A stretch of DNA of 64,000 bases, taken from positions 1 through 64,000 of the forward strand of contig WTXI01000201.1 of NCBI GenBank assembly GCA_022376515.1, in the 5' to 3' direction. This DNA comes from Lactifluus volemus. Taxonomy: Eukaryota > Basidiomycota > Agaricomycetes > Russulales > Russulaceae. The notes beneath the pieces were generated by a model. The model made no database searches, was not told the DNA's origin, and was given only the letters and a program-made list of their open reading frames with translations. Both the position numbers and the translations under genes were made by a program. Of this stretch, positions 11,237 to 24,117 are shown piece after piece; position 1 is the stretch's first letter, and each line of letters opens with the position of its first letter.

Positions 11237-12501
11237 ATGTCTAGTGGAATATCAGCCCCCCTTCCGCGTGCCATACAGCTGATGCCCGGTATCATCGCGC
11301 CTCTACCCACGTTTTTTCTCCCGGAGAGCGAGGACCTCGGTGTGTCCTCCCATTGCCACACATGAATCCCACTGTCCTGAAGCTTCTGGTGAATGTAGAT
11401 CTCGATGCGCTAGAGAAGCACGTAGTATTTCTGGCGCGTGCAGGGGTGCGTCCACTTCTAGCGGGCACGATGGGCGAGGGTCTACACCTCGCGCACGGCG
11501 AACGCACGAAGATCATACAGTCGGCACGTAAAGCACTCGACGCGGCGGCTTTTTGGGATACACCCCTCATCGTGGGTGCTGGTGGCGGTAGCACGCGAGA
11601 GACAGTCGTACTCTGTGAGGAAATTGCGGCTGCGGGTGCAAACGCTGCGATCGTGATTACACCTGGATACTTTGCCGGCGTGCTTGCGAACCACCGCCGC
11701 GCACTGAAGGATTTTTTTGTGGAGGTCGCAGAAAGGAGTCCGGTACCCGTCCTGATATATAACTGTGCGTTGCTGGTTCATCCCCCCACCCTCAACTCGT
11801 TCATCGATCCAACATAGATCCTGCGGCTAGCGGGGGTATCGACCTCGACTCGGATTTGATTATAGAGCTAGCAATGGCCTGTCCGAACTTGTGCGGAGTT
11901 AAGCTCACGTACGTTGACCTTGATTGATGGAAAGCGCATCTTCTCAATCCCATGCCGTTGTATGCGCGTCAACAGCTGCAATAACCTCGGCAAGCTCACA
12001 CGAATTGCGGCCACCGTCACGGATCCTTCCTTCCTCAAAATGCACCCGCGCAAAAATTTTCCTAACATGCCGTTCCTAGTATTAGGGGGTTATGCGGACA
12101 CCATCGTGTCATCTACCTTTGTCCACGGACACGGTGCTATTACGGGCCTTGCTAATCTGGCGCCAGTAAGTGTATAGCTGGCATGCCCGACCATATTCTG
12201 ACAATAATGTGATAATCAGCGTGCTCTAGTGAAACTTTTCGAGTCATCAGTGACAGCTACAAAACAACAACCTTCGCAGTTAGTCGAGGCACAAGAACTG
12301 CAGAGTATCATAGCGCGTGCAGACTTTACCATCGCAAAGGCATCTATCTCGGGCACGAAATTCCTAATTCATCAACTATATGGTTATGGAGGTTTGCCTC
12401 GGAAACCATTGCCCCCAATCGATCCCGAGGACGCGAATCGCCTATGGCAACATCCTCACGTGCAAGAACTCGTCAAGACAGAGCGGGAGCTCAGCGGCTA
12501 A
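11237..12501 (+). CDS. Dihydrodipicolinate synthase-like class I aldolase (HOGA/LGA type)
   Basis: Member of the DapA/N-acetylneuraminate lyase fold. Fungi make lysine by the aminoadipate route, so true DHDPS activity is unlikely; members act as 2-keto-3-deoxy sugar-acid or 4-hydroxy-2-oxoglutarate aldolases (inference). Exon 1 starts at 11237 (MSSGISAPLPRAI) and ends ~11340. The second begins ~11400 (DLDALEKHVVFLARAGV), then ~11819-11909, ~11970-12165 and ~12221-12501. Motifs: LAGTMGEGLHL (GTTGE-type substrate loop), VITPGYFAG, VPVLIYNYPAAS (catalytic Tyr) and CGVKLT (Schiff-base Lys). The C-terminal helix region ends with VKTERELSG. All junctions keep frame, and the first gives DLDLDALEKH exactly as expected. 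No organelle signal is obvious. Confidence 0.88.
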
Positions 12502-13018
12502 GCTCCCTAGATTGACCGGGGATGGCCCATCTCTGCCATGATTGCGGACCATGAGTTTACGTGTATGTATACGGCTGGGGCCCTTTTGGAAGTGTACGTA
12601 AATAAGCGATTCTTACGATATCTGATCATGTTTTGTGTCAAGTGTAACGAGATTGCAGCCACTGTTTCTAAGAGGGTTGAGGGGCCAAAGTGAAAACGCG
12701 TGGATTTCGGGTTGGCTATTGTGACGTGGCGAATGAAAGTATGGTTTGGTATAGTCAACTAGAGTCCGAGAATATCCCTCGTGCTGTATCGATTTGGGAA
12801 GTGAGCATGTGACCGCGATCGATGTGAAGACGATTCCAAATAGAGACGAGCGCCGATCTGTTGGGTTCGGGACCAACGCGGCGCGGTGCGGGGCAGGTCA
12901 AAGTCGTGCCTTTTCTCGACCGTGCCTAGTCCGGGAGTTGAGGGCCCTCTCACCTACCGACCACGGCCAATACAACAATATCTCCCATCAACGCCCCTCC
13001 CTTTCGTCCTCCTTGACG
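12502..13018. other. Intergenic/promoter region upstream of the transhydrogenase gene
   Basis: No gene is seen. Overlapping open frames at 12507-12953 on minus lack motifs. The region holds the 3' flank of the aldolase gene and presumably the promoter of the transhydrogenase gene, with a CCTCCCTTTCGTCCTCCTTG pyrimidine-rich stretch just before its ATG. Confidence 0.45.
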
Positions 13019-16000
13019 ATGGCCTTTTCTACGGCCGAGGTCGTCTGTTGTCTACGATTGTCGCATCACATCCCATCATCTCGTCTCTACAGGCGGCTCA
13101 TAAACGGTGAGCGTTCGCAGTTCTTACGTGCCCTAGCGATCTCGTGGCATACGATCGTACATTTCCTTAAGTCCCTCCTCTTCGTCCATTTCATGTGTCC
13201 AGACACGTGCGCCAAGAGGCCAGACCGTCCGCATCAGCCGAGGTAGAGTCAAGTAAGTGCTTGACGTCGGCTTGATCCTTCGCTTAGGCCGACACGTTGT
13301 GATTTCGTTCCTAAGGTGTCCCTTACTCATCCCTCAGAGTGGGAGTTCCGCGAGAAATCTACCCAGATGAACGCCGCGTTGCGCTCACACCACAAAACGT
13401 TACTGTCCTCCGCAAGAAAGGGTTTGCCGAGGTGCTCATCGAACACGATGCCGGAACACATGCGCAATTTCGGAACATGGACTATGAGAACGCAGGCGCA
13501 ACACTCGTATCGCGCGAACACTTGTTCGCTAAAACCGACATCATGCTCAAGGTCGTGCCGCCGCTGCTGGACAAGGAAGTGGAGCGCATCAAACACGGGA
13601 GCACCCTCATTTCGTTCTTATATCCGAAGAAAAATAAGGAGCTAGTAGAGGCGCTGGCCAAAAGGGACGTCAACACGTTTGCCATGGACATGATACCCCG
13701 GATTTCACGTGCCCAGACTTTTGACGCGCTCAGGTCAGATATCCTCCGTATCCTTCCGAAGCATCTTCCTGCTGAATCTTCAAATTTTGTTTTTTCTATC
13801 ATAGTTCTATGACCAACATTGCGGGCTACAAGGCTGTGCTGGAAGCTGCCAACCACTTTGGTCGATATATGACTGGACAAGTTACTGCTGCAGGGTATGT
13901 CTCGGCTTTCTTTGCGTGTTCTTAAAAATCGATCCTCGGAATCTTACGTTACCTGCCACCTTGACCAGAAAGGTGCTGTCAATTCCTTTTCTGATTAAGT
14001 AGGTAAAAACTAAAAATAGAAATTGGACATATAGATCCCTCCATGCAAGGTCCTAGTGATCGGCGCAGGCGTTGCGGGTCTCAGTGCCATCGCCACCGCG
14101 CGCCGTTTGGGTGCCATCGTACGCGGGTTCGATACACGTCCTGCTGCTCGCGAACAGGTCCAATCTCTCGGTGCTGAATTCATCGAGGTCTCGATCAAAG
14201 AAGAGGGAAGCGGCGGAGGTGGTTATGCAAAAGAGATGTCCAAGGAATTTATAGATGCAGAGATGGCCCTTTTCTTAGAACAGTGCAAGGAGGTAGACAT
14301 TGTAATAACTACGGTAAGCTCTCGTTCGTATCCTCTCATCGCTGCCTTTAATGGGTACCATTCAGGCTCTCATTCCCGGAAAACCCGCGCCCCGGCTGAT
14401 CACAAACGAGGCAAGCTTAAGCAACACCACACGAAGAAATGTTGCTGAACGCTCACTTTTTCATAATAGATGATTGGTGCTATGAGGCAAGGCTCCGTCA
14501 TCGTGGACCTGGCAGCGGAGGCGGGCGGTAATTGTGAGGCAACTATCCCAGGAAGACTTCACGTCCACAAAGGGGTCACAATCATTGGTCTGTTTCAACT
14601 GACTTGCTATCTCCCTTTGTACCAATGGTGTCTCGTTCTTCAGGTTATACCGATCTTCCGTCGCGGCTACCTACACAATCCTCAACACTCTACTCGAACA
14701 ATATCACAAAATTCCTTCTTTCCATGACACCCGCAAATACACCTTCAAGTTTTCATATCAATCTGGATGACGAGGTAATCCGCGGTGCTCTGGTAGTATA
14801 CAACGGCGCTCTTCTGCCGCCCCCTCCACGGCCAGCCCCCGTAGCCCCCGCGACACCAGTGACACCAACCAAGACAGCTGAAGCTACGAAGGAGATGCGC
14901 GCAATCACGCCATGGCAGAAAGCTACTCGCGAGGTAGCGACTGTCACAGCAGGGATGGGTACTGTTATCGCACTTGGCAAGGTGACCGGCCCTCTCTTTA
15001 TGACCAATTTCTTCACATTCGGCTTGGCTGGTCTTATTGGTTACCGCGTTGTCTGGGGTGTTGCACCTGCATTGCACTCTCCCCTGATGTCCGTCACGAA
15101 TGCGATTTCCGGTAAGCTTGCCGTTTACATGCGGTATCCTTGGGCTTATCGTGTAATCTCAGGTATGGTTGGCATTGGCGGGCTCTTTGTCATGGGTGGT
15201 GGCTATCTTCCTGGTACCACATCTCAAGCACTTGGCGCTCTATCAGTTCTCTTGGCTAGCGTTAACGTTGCTGGAGGCTTCGTAATCACGAAGCGCATGC
15301 TGGACATGTTCAAGAGTAACGGCTCCCCGCGCTGTCCTCTACTTCATTCTGACTAGATCCTGTAGGACCTGGAGACCCGCCGGAGTATTCGTGGCTTTAC
15401 AGCATCCCCGCTGTAGTATTTACGGGAGGTTTCTTGGCGGCCGCGCACACAGGCATGGCCGGTCTGGTGCAAGCCGGATATCTGACTAGCAGTATCCTTT
15501 GCATTGGTCCGTGATTGCTTTCTCGTACTGGAACTTTCTTTTTCAAGACGACGGTTTTTTTTGTCAGCCTCCTTATCCGGTCTATCCTCGCAGGCCACCG
15601 CGCGCCAGGGCAACGTACTTGGGATTCTCGGCGTAGGCTCAGGCATCCTCGCTTCTCTTGCCGCAGTAGGCTTCCCGCCTGAGGTGCTCGCGCAGTTTGC
15701 AGCAGTCGCGACTGTTGGCGGAACGGTTGGCACGATCATTGGACGTCGCATTACTGCAACAGAGCTCCCGCAGATGGTCGCAGCGTTGCATTCGGTCGTC
15801 GGTCTCGCGGCCGTGCTTACGAGTATCGGCAGCGTGATCGGCAGCGTGGCGGACCACCTTTCCACGCTGCACCTGGTTACGGCGTACCTTGGTGTCCTCA
15901 TCGGTTCGTCAGCTACCTCGCTTTTTGTCTGCTCATCCTTCAGGGATAGTCCGTTGACGTTCGCGACCAAAGGCGGTGTGACATTTACAGGCTCGATCGT

Positions 16001-17388
16001 CGCCTTTTTCAAGCTCGCCGGGAAGATGTCGTCAAAGCCACTCATGCTTCCAGCCCGACATCTCATCAACGGTTCCCTCCTCGGGACGAACTTGGTGGCC
16101 ATGGCAGGGTTTTTGGCTGCTGCTCCGGCGGTACCAGCCGTGGCTGCTGGATATCTGGGCTTGAACGCGTTGCTCAGTTTCATCAAGGGCTACACGCTAA
16201 CAGCGGCCGTTGGGGGAGCGGACATGCGTATGTTTCCCTGCGTTCCTCTCACCGAAACAATGTTTTGAGGGGCCCGTGACAGCTGTCGTCATTACTGTTC
16301 TGAACGCATACTCGGGGTTCGCTCTTGTTGCTGAAGGTCTGTCATAGATTCAGCTACGGTTTTTGAAAAGTCATTCTAATGCTGTGTCGTCTGGGATCAA
16401 AAGGTTTCATGCTCGACAACCCGTTATTAACCACAGTTGGGTCTCTGATTGGAGTCAGCGGTTCCATTTTGTCATATATTATGGTACGCATTCTCCTATG
16501 GTTGACTCGACCAACTCTTACATACCCGTACCTTCAAGTGCGTTGCCATGAATCGTTCACTTACAAATGTCCTCTTTGGTGGAGCTGCTCCGGCAGCGGC
16601 TTCCTCCGACTATAAAATTGAGGGTCAGATCACACAAACGAACGTAGATGACGTAGTAGACGCGCTGGCGAACGCTGACAGTGTCATTCTGGTGAGCTCT
16701 TTTCCCATCTTTGGTTCTGTTTTGTCCCCTCATATCATTCGTGTGGTGCAGGTTGTCGGATATGGCATGGCTGTTGCAAAGGCTCAGTACGCGATATCGG
16801 AAATTACGTCTCTGTTGCGGGCGAAGGGCGTGAACGTACGCTTTGCGATTCATCCCGTCGCAGGACGCATGCCGGGCCAATGCAACGTCCTGCTCGCAGA
16901 AGCATCGGTTCCGTATGACAGTGCGTCTTCCTCTGTTTTCTCTCTTATTCACACATGCATGTATCTCAACTACTCTCTCAAGTTGTGTTGGAGATGGATG
17001 AGATAAACGATGACTTTGGCGACACGGACGTGACGCTTGTCATCGGTGCGAACGACACGGTCAATCCGATCGCTCTGGAGCCAGGCAGCGCGATCGCGGG
17101 CATGCCCGTGCTGCACGCGTGGAAGAGCAAACAGGTCGTCGTGATGAAACGCGGAATGAGCAGCGGCTATGGTACGTGTCGCCCCGAACATTTCAGTGAT
17201 TGGGCGTAACTCATGCCGATATAGCGGATGTACCGAACCCCATGTTCTACATGCCGGGAACGAAAATGCTGTTTGGCGACGCAAAGGACTCGTGCGAGGG
17301 TATGTCGTCTTATTTATTCTGCTTGTTGTGGGCTGACCTATACCTCACGAATATAGCCATCAAGAGAGGCTTGGAGACTAGAGGTTGA
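13019..17388 (+). CDS. NNT: NAD(P)+ transhydrogenase, proton-translocating, mitochondrial (fused alpha-beta)
   Basis: Inner-membrane enzyme that uses the proton gradient to drive hydride transfer from NADH to NADP+, supplying matrix NADPH. The first exon (13019-~13106) encodes an Arg-containing amphipathic start ([17 protein letters not shown]..) that fits a mitochondrial presequence. Then come domain I, NAD(H)-binding ([64 protein letters not shown]), domain II membrane helices ([19 protein letters not shown] onward, FSLLY-like [31 protein letters not shown]) and domain III, NADP(H)-binding ([65 protein letters not shown]). More than a dozen short introns interrupt it; all inspected junctions stay in frame. 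It ends IKRGLETRG. Complete, single-chain as in fungi and animals. Confidence 0.95.
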
Positions 17389-18548
17389 ATGGCGCATGTG
17401 TCTGCTTTGTTCATGGACATTGAGTCTGTTAGTGCCAGGACGCACGAACAATCTTGCTAGGCCCTTTTGTTTTTGTATTTCTACATATTTGTGCAAATAT
17501 CTCACCAAACTCGTCAACCTTGATTTAAGCAGGGCGACATCATGACCGAAGTTCTTGTTACGAGCTTCCTCCGTCGCCAATGCGCTCTCTGCATGAACAG
17601 CAGCTGGCCACAGCGCTCGCCCCTGAGTGTTGTAAGGCTCCTAACTCACAAAAATCATAGTATCTCTTTTTGGGCAGAAAGCAGACAGATATTATGAGCA
17701 TGGGTAGAGCAAAAATGTTAGGGCAGACTTCCTTGTCTTTGATTAGTGTACTGCTTAGTTGGTATTTCCATTGCCAGGGTGTCTCTTGTGTGTGGTGCAC
17801 TCAGAATGTGATGACAGTGGTTTCAGTTGTGTGTCGGTCCTCAGACTGAGTGCAGTGGGCTGGGGGGCGGCCGCGGCAGTCGTTGTTTTGCCAGCAGGTG
17901 TCCCATGTCTCGATGGCGGCATTTTCCGTCTGTCGTTGGTTGCTAGGGGTCTTACGGCAGTGACGGGTTGGCATGTATTTTCAGGGGGTTTGTTTTCTTC
18001 CTGGTTTTTAGGGGGGGGGGGGTTCACTCAGTGTGGTCTGCTCAGGCTCGGGGTCTCTGTTGTTGTGGTTCGGGCTCAAGGTCCCCCTTCAGGTTTATGG
18101 TGTTTATTCCCATGTATTCTGGTACAGTGATTATTGTGGGCATTATTCTCCTGTTAGGGTGTGTCTGTAAGTCATGCAGTCTTCCAGAGTGGTATTCTCC
18201 GTGGGGGCACTGATTTATGTGTTCTCTATGTGTGTCTGCATTCATGTGAATTTCTGGAGGAGGGTTCATCTCCTTGGGGGGGGGGGGAGTTGGTATATCT
18301 GAGAGAGACAGGGTGTTGTCTCTCAACCTTCTCTACACTCTTAGAGTGAGAGGCATGCCCAGCCATGGTCGTGGTTCAGGCGTTCAGGTAGGCCATAAAC
18401 GGTTTTCGTTCCCGGCAAATTGCGGTTTCCTTATTATAAGGCTCAGCCGCTCAGGCTCACAAACAGGACGTGGTCCTGAATTCATATGCCAAATTAACCC
18501 ACATCCGACGTCCTCCACTACCGCAGCCTAGATTTTCAACACTCTGGA
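17389..18548. other. Intergenic with G/T-skewed tract
   Basis: 17389-17750 is ordinary-looking 3' flank. From about 17757 to 18355 the plus strand becomes strongly rich in G and T and poor in A and C, with runs of 12 G (~18009) and 13 G (~18278). After 18360 the sequence grades into the first unit of the C2-NACHT-WD40 duplication (similar to ~24980-25110). Confidence 0.55.
17757..18355. repeat. G/T-rich (C/A-rich on minus) low-complexity tract with poly-G runs
   Basis: About 600 bp with marked strand asymmetry: words such as GTGTGTC, GGTTTTT, GGGGGG recur on plus. Two long minus-strand open frames (17755-18027 and 18042-18326, Pro/Thr/Asn-rich, both containing a NPPP(P) stretch) are a consequence of few stop codons in such sequence and may not be genes. 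Poly-G runs could form quadruplex structures. Origin unknown. Confidence 0.55.
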
Positions 18549-21500
18549 ATGAGACCCAACAGTAGTGTACAGGTCAGCGACAGTCAACTGACACTCCAGG
18601 TCACTGGTACGTATCTTTATGATATTGATCCGATTAGTATTAAATTCTGCCAGTTCTTCGAGCACACAACCTTCCCCGTCTCAAGTCCCCCCTGGGAAAG
18701 AAAAGACAATTCTATGCTACTGTCACCTACGGAGAGATAACATGGCGGACACGATCTGTGCGGAGCGTGGCACAACGCGTGGAATGGAACGAAGACGTCA
18801 GATTGTGGGCAATGTTGTATTGTTTTCCTATGTACGACTAATCCTCCCACAGTGCAGTACAACCACTCTCCCGAATTACGATATCTCTTTATGCGGAAAG
18901 GACCACTCAGAAAGACATCCTTGTTGGAAGACAAGAGATAGCCTGTGAACCCCAAGGCGGTTCGCCATTTTCTTAGAATTCCTAACCATGCGTCTGGCTG
19001 AGCATCCTACACATAGGACTTGATATTGTTTTTAGTGGCGCTGATGGATGTCCTTCACATACAACAGAGCCGACCACACTCTCCTTAACCGTCACCATGT
19101 CAGCAAATTCGAGTTCCTTCCCTACAGCCTCAGCCAAAACGTCAAACCCTACAACGGTCGACTTTGATGACCCGGTTGCTGAAGGAAATGCTGGACGTCC
19201 TGCTGTCCAATCCAACAATGAAGCCACGCAATCAACGGCAGTTGCCGCGGCTCACTCTCCTTCATCACAGCCAAGTGACATTCCCATTGAACGGGATACC
19301 CGTGTGGGACCAGTAACAGACAGCCAGACGGACATGTCTCGTACCCTCGATTCCGCAGAGGGAGCCATGGATACAATGAAAAGTTGGAAGAGTGCCGTTG
19401 ACGTTGTCAAGACTGTGATGGACCATGTAGGTCCAATCATAACAGTATGCCTCACATCATTTTTGTCTATCCTTCGCTGAGCTAATTTTCGCTCCTCAGA
19501 TGCTCCCCTATGCAAAACCAGCATGGGAACTGCTATCAAAGATTCCTGAGGTGTGTCTCCTTGCCTTGTCGCAGGACACCGAACATTTACTCGTCATCTC
19601 GCTGCCAGACCTTGCAGCACCAATTTCAGCGCGACGACAACGTCCAAACATTACTCAAGGCGATTCGGGATGCGTTTGAAATCGCAAAGGAGGCTGATGT
19701 TTTGAGGAACATGGAGCCAGCGTCTGCTCAAGCAAAGATCTTGGATGAGATGCTGGCATGTGTCTCCGAATGTGCAAAATTTATCATATCCTATGCAAAC
19801 GACGTGCAAGTTGGTATGTGGCCTTTTGACCTCTCTCTTGGCCATTCATCCTCAATCCACGATTTTCAGCAAAACGAACTTTGAAGAATACCGTTGGCGG
19901 TGTTGATGAAAAAATCGGCCAGTTCCGCTCCAACCTCTTCCGACTGCGAGACAATTTCCTTGCGCGTGCTGCTGTCATTACCGAGGTCGCTGTGCTAGAT
20001 GTGTTAGATGCTGGTGAGTAATTGCGATACCCATTGGATCATCAGCCTGACAGGAATCACAAAGAAATGGGAACAATAATCAGAGATTTGCCTTATAAAG
20101 GAGGCTGGCGATTTGGTGATGAGAAGCGTTGTCTCGAGGGCACACGCGAAGAATTCTTGGATTTCATTATCAAGTGGGTGGAGAATTCGGAATCTAAACG
20201 TGGCCTTGTGCTCCTCGGTCAGGCGGGCACGGGAAAGTCTTCGATTGCACATGAAATTGCACGTCGTTTCGATGGCGACTGCCTTGGCTCTTACTTCACG
20301 TTTCTCCGGAAGGAGGGATCGAAAGCAGATGCTTACCAGCTGTTTACGACACTTGCGCGGGATCTCTCCGATCGGCATCGCGCATTCAAACGAGCGCTCG
20401 GGACAGTTGTTAAGGACAATTCCTCTCTTCGTCGCAGCCGGGACTATCGCACTCTTTTCGACCGCCTCCTTGTTGAACCGCTCGAGGACCTTCAAGTTCC
20501 ACTTCCTGGTCCAATTCTTATCGTTATCGACGCATTGGATGAGAGTGAGGATGCAATTGGCAAAGTTGGACTACACTCATTTCTCTCCCAACGCCTCGTC
20601 GACCTCCCATCATATTTCCGTGTACTTGTCACCTCAAGGCCAGAGAATGGTGTCGAACCTATGTTCGCCAAGGCGTCATCTGTCGACATACTCTACATGA
20701 ATGATGACCAACTGTCTTCCAATACGGAACAAGATATTGGCCTTTATCTTGAGAAGGAACTCCCTCCTGAGGTATTCAAGGAACATGGGGTCAAACTAGC
20801 AGAGGCCGCAGAAGGATTGTTTCAGTGGGCGACCGTTGCATCCGGGTTCATAAATGGCCCCGCTAGTCTTGGCGTTTCTATGAAAACGCGCGTAGAGCGC
20901 ATATTGGGACGCTCTCGAGGTCGCACCGGAGAAGGTCTTTTGTATGCCGTGTATGAGGAAGTTCTCAAAGTGTACTTCCAAACAGACGAAGCGCAGATGC
21001 TATTTCGGACCATCATGGGACAGCTTGTTGCTGCGGTCAAACCCCTCTCCATCGAATCTTTGATTGCTCTGCGACAACACTTATCCATCAGTGACTTGGA
21101 GAATTCTGATCCGGATCTGGTTCCCGAAATTCTTGGTCACCTCGGCTCGCTGCTGAGCAATGTCACTTCGCCCGATCGAACGCGTCCCATCATTCCTCTC
21201 CATACCTCATTCCGTGACTTTTTGACCAACAAGACGAGCAATGTGTTTTATGTGGATCTCGTGGATGCTCACCATCAGTTGGCACACTCCTGCGTTAGCT
21301 CAATGCTCGATGGGCTCGAATTCAACATTTGCAAACTCGAATCGTCATATCTCGCGAACAGCGATGTCGCAGACCTTGACTCTCGAATCAACAAATACAT
21401 TCCACCCTGTCTATCGTATGCCTGTGTTTTTTGGGGCGACCATTTAACGCATATCCCTTTCGGGCATGACCTCTTCACGAAACTTGAATTGCTCGTCGAG

Positions 21501-24117
21501 ACAAAGTTTTTGTTTTGGTTGGAAGTGCTCAGCGTGACGAGTAACGTGCGGCTTGCTTCACCAACGTTATTGTCTCTGTCGAAATGGTTGCAACAAGAGG
21601 TAGGTACACCTCATGATTGAAATTGATAAATATTGACTTTTATCGCAATAGCGTTCGCAAGTGGAGGTGAAGAATGTATTGGGATTAGTGAATGATGGGT
21701 CCGCATTTGTGCGGTATTTTGGAATGGCGGTTGCCAAAAGCGCTCCGCATATCTATGTGTCTGCGCTCCCTTTCACACCTCACTCTTCCCGGATCCTCAA
21801 TCAGTATCTCCGGCAATTTCCACGCACGTTGACCCTGGAACGCGGGCAGTTGTCTCATTGGCCAGCTCTGGAAATGACGATCAATGCGTTTTACCACACT
21901 GTTCATTCTATTGCATTTTCGCCAGACGGGCAGCGCATTGCATCACCTTCGTATGACAGGATTTGCGTGTGGGATGCCACAACAGGAGAGAGCATAGCAG
22001 GCCGGTTAACTGGATACACACCTAACCTCAGTTGTGTGGCACTCTCGTCTGATGGACGGCTCATTGCATCCGCCTGGTATACTGATCACGTGATCCGTGT
22101 GCGTGATGCTTCCACAGGAGAGGTCATAGCAGGACCATTTACCGGACACACCTCTTTAATCCACTCTGTTGCATTCTCTCCAGATGGGAATCGCATTGCA
22201 TCCGCCTCGATTGATTACACGATCCGTCTGTGGGATCCCACAACAGGAGAGGCCGTAGCAGATCCATTCACCGGACATACCGATGCCGTCAAGTCTGTTG
22301 CATTCTCACCTGACGGGCATCGCATCGCATCGGGCTCAGACGATCGCATGGTTCGTTTATGGGATATCGCAACAGGAAACACTGTAGCAGGTTTATTCAC
22401 TGGCCACACCGCTGCCATCAACTCCGTTGCATTCTCGCCTGACGGGAATCGGATTGCATCTGCCTCGCACGATTGCACAATTCGGGTGTGGAATTCTGCA
22501 ACGGGAGAAGTCGTAGCAGGCCCATATACTGGACACACTGATCGGATCCTCTCTGTCGCATTCTCGCCTGACGGCCATCGCATCGCATCGGCCTCGGAGG
22601 ATTGCACAATTCGGGTGTGGGATGCTGTAGCAGGAGAGGTCGTTGCAGGACCATTTATTGGACACACCGATTCGATCACCTCTGTTGCTTTCTCGCCTGA
22701 TGGACATCGCGTCGCATCGGCCTCGGTCGATCGCACGATTCGGGTGTGGGATGTCTCAACGGGAGAGGCCCTCACAAGCCCATTAACGGGACGTACCTCT
22801 GGGGTCGTTTATGCTTCATTCTTGCCCGACGGGCAGTGCGTCGCATCGGCCTCGGAGGATCACACAATTCACATATTAGATGCTGCAACAGGAGAGGTCG
22901 TTGCGGGTCCATTTACTGGACACAGCTCCGAGTCTAGGATCCTGTCTGTTGCATTTTCATCTGCCAGGCGGCGCATCGCATCTGCCTCGTCCGATCACAC
23001 GATTCGGGTGTGGGATGCTGCGACAGGAGAGGTCGCCGCGGGCTCATTTACTGGAGACACCGATTTGGTCGGCCCAGTTGTATTCTCGCCTGACGGGGAC
23101 CGCATCGCATCGGCTTCATTGGATCACAAGATTCTGGTTTTGGATGCAGCAACAGGAGAGGTAGCAAGCACACTTACTGGACATACCGGTGGTATCCATT
23201 CTGTTGCATTCTTGCCTGACGGCCAGCGGATCGTATCGGCCTCGTACAATTACACCATGATAAAGGTGTGGGACGCTGCGACAGGAGAGGTCGTAGTAGG
23301 ACCATCTGGAAGACCCAGTCTTATGGCCAACTCCATTCAATTCTCGCCTGACTGGCATCGCATCGCATCGATCTCGGAGAATTCCATGATTCAAGTCTGG
23401 GATGTTGCAACAGGACAAGTCGTAGGAGGTCCATTTGCTGGACAGACCGATCCAGTCAAGTTAGTTGTATTCTCGCCTGACGGGCATCGCCTCGCCTCGG
23501 CCTCGTGGGATAACACGATTCGCGTGTGGGATGCTGTAACAGGAGAGGTCGTAGCAGGCCCATTAACAGGAGTTACAGGACACACCGGTTTGGTCACCTC
23601 TGTTGCATTTTCGCCGGATGGGCGGCGAATCACATCAGCCTCAATGGATTGCACAATTCGTGTATGGGATGCCGCTACGGGAGAAGTCCTAGCAGGCCCA
23701 TTTAGTGGACACACCGATTCGTCGTCGTTGTCGCCATCGTTGTCGTTTTCGATGTTGAAAGGATCTATCACCACTGTTGCATTCTTGTCAGACGGGCAGC
23801 ACATTGTCTCATCGAGTGATGATGGCAACATTCGTGTGGAGAAGGTCACAGCAGGAGATATAGATGAAATCAATCCTCTCACAGGCCAATCCTGGATTAA
23901 TGGTAATGGATGGATATGTGGGAAAGACGGAGGACTTCTGTTGTGGATTCCTGTGCTTCATCGGGCACTTCTTCATAGACCTAGCACCGTCTGGGCTACG
24001 GGTCCAACTAGACGTAGTGTTGAGACACGGCTTGATTTCTCAAATTTTGTACACGGATCAAATTGGGCTACAGTACATGATCATACTTTATCTTGTCAGA
24101 TATTACACAGTTGTTGA
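18549..24117 (+). CDS. C2-NACHT-WD40 NLR-like protein, copy A
   Basis: Fungal NOD-like receptor architecture; relatives act in heterokaryon incompatibility and nonself recognition, but this gene's role is unknown. Exons: 18549-18606, 18654-~18813, 18853-18959, 19017-19444, 19500-19550, ~19609-19811, ~19869-20013, ~20065-21599, 21652-24117. The N-terminal C2-like region reads VTVLRAHNLPRLK, YATVTYGE, VEWNED, ITISLYAERT. A Ser/Thr-rich linker and helical segment follow. The NACHT has P-loop LLGQAGTGKSS, Walker B ILIVIDALDE and VLVTSRPE. Then come 15 WD40-type repeats (21890-23850; SVAFSPDG.RIASAS.D.TIRVWD) and a conserved tail (NGWICGKDGGLLLW, VETRLDFSNFVHGSNWATVH). The stop is 8 codons later than in copy B because its TGA is TGT here. 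The last WD repeat follows a short Ser-rich linker. Confidence 0.9.

Noticed and set aside
18600..18660. Frameshift between copies A and B of the C2-NACHT-WD40 gene near the start
   Set aside because: The apparent 1-nt loss lies inside an intron (GTACGT..CTGCCAG in A, GTCCGT..CTGCCAG in B). Once spliced, both give VTVLRAHNLP in frame.
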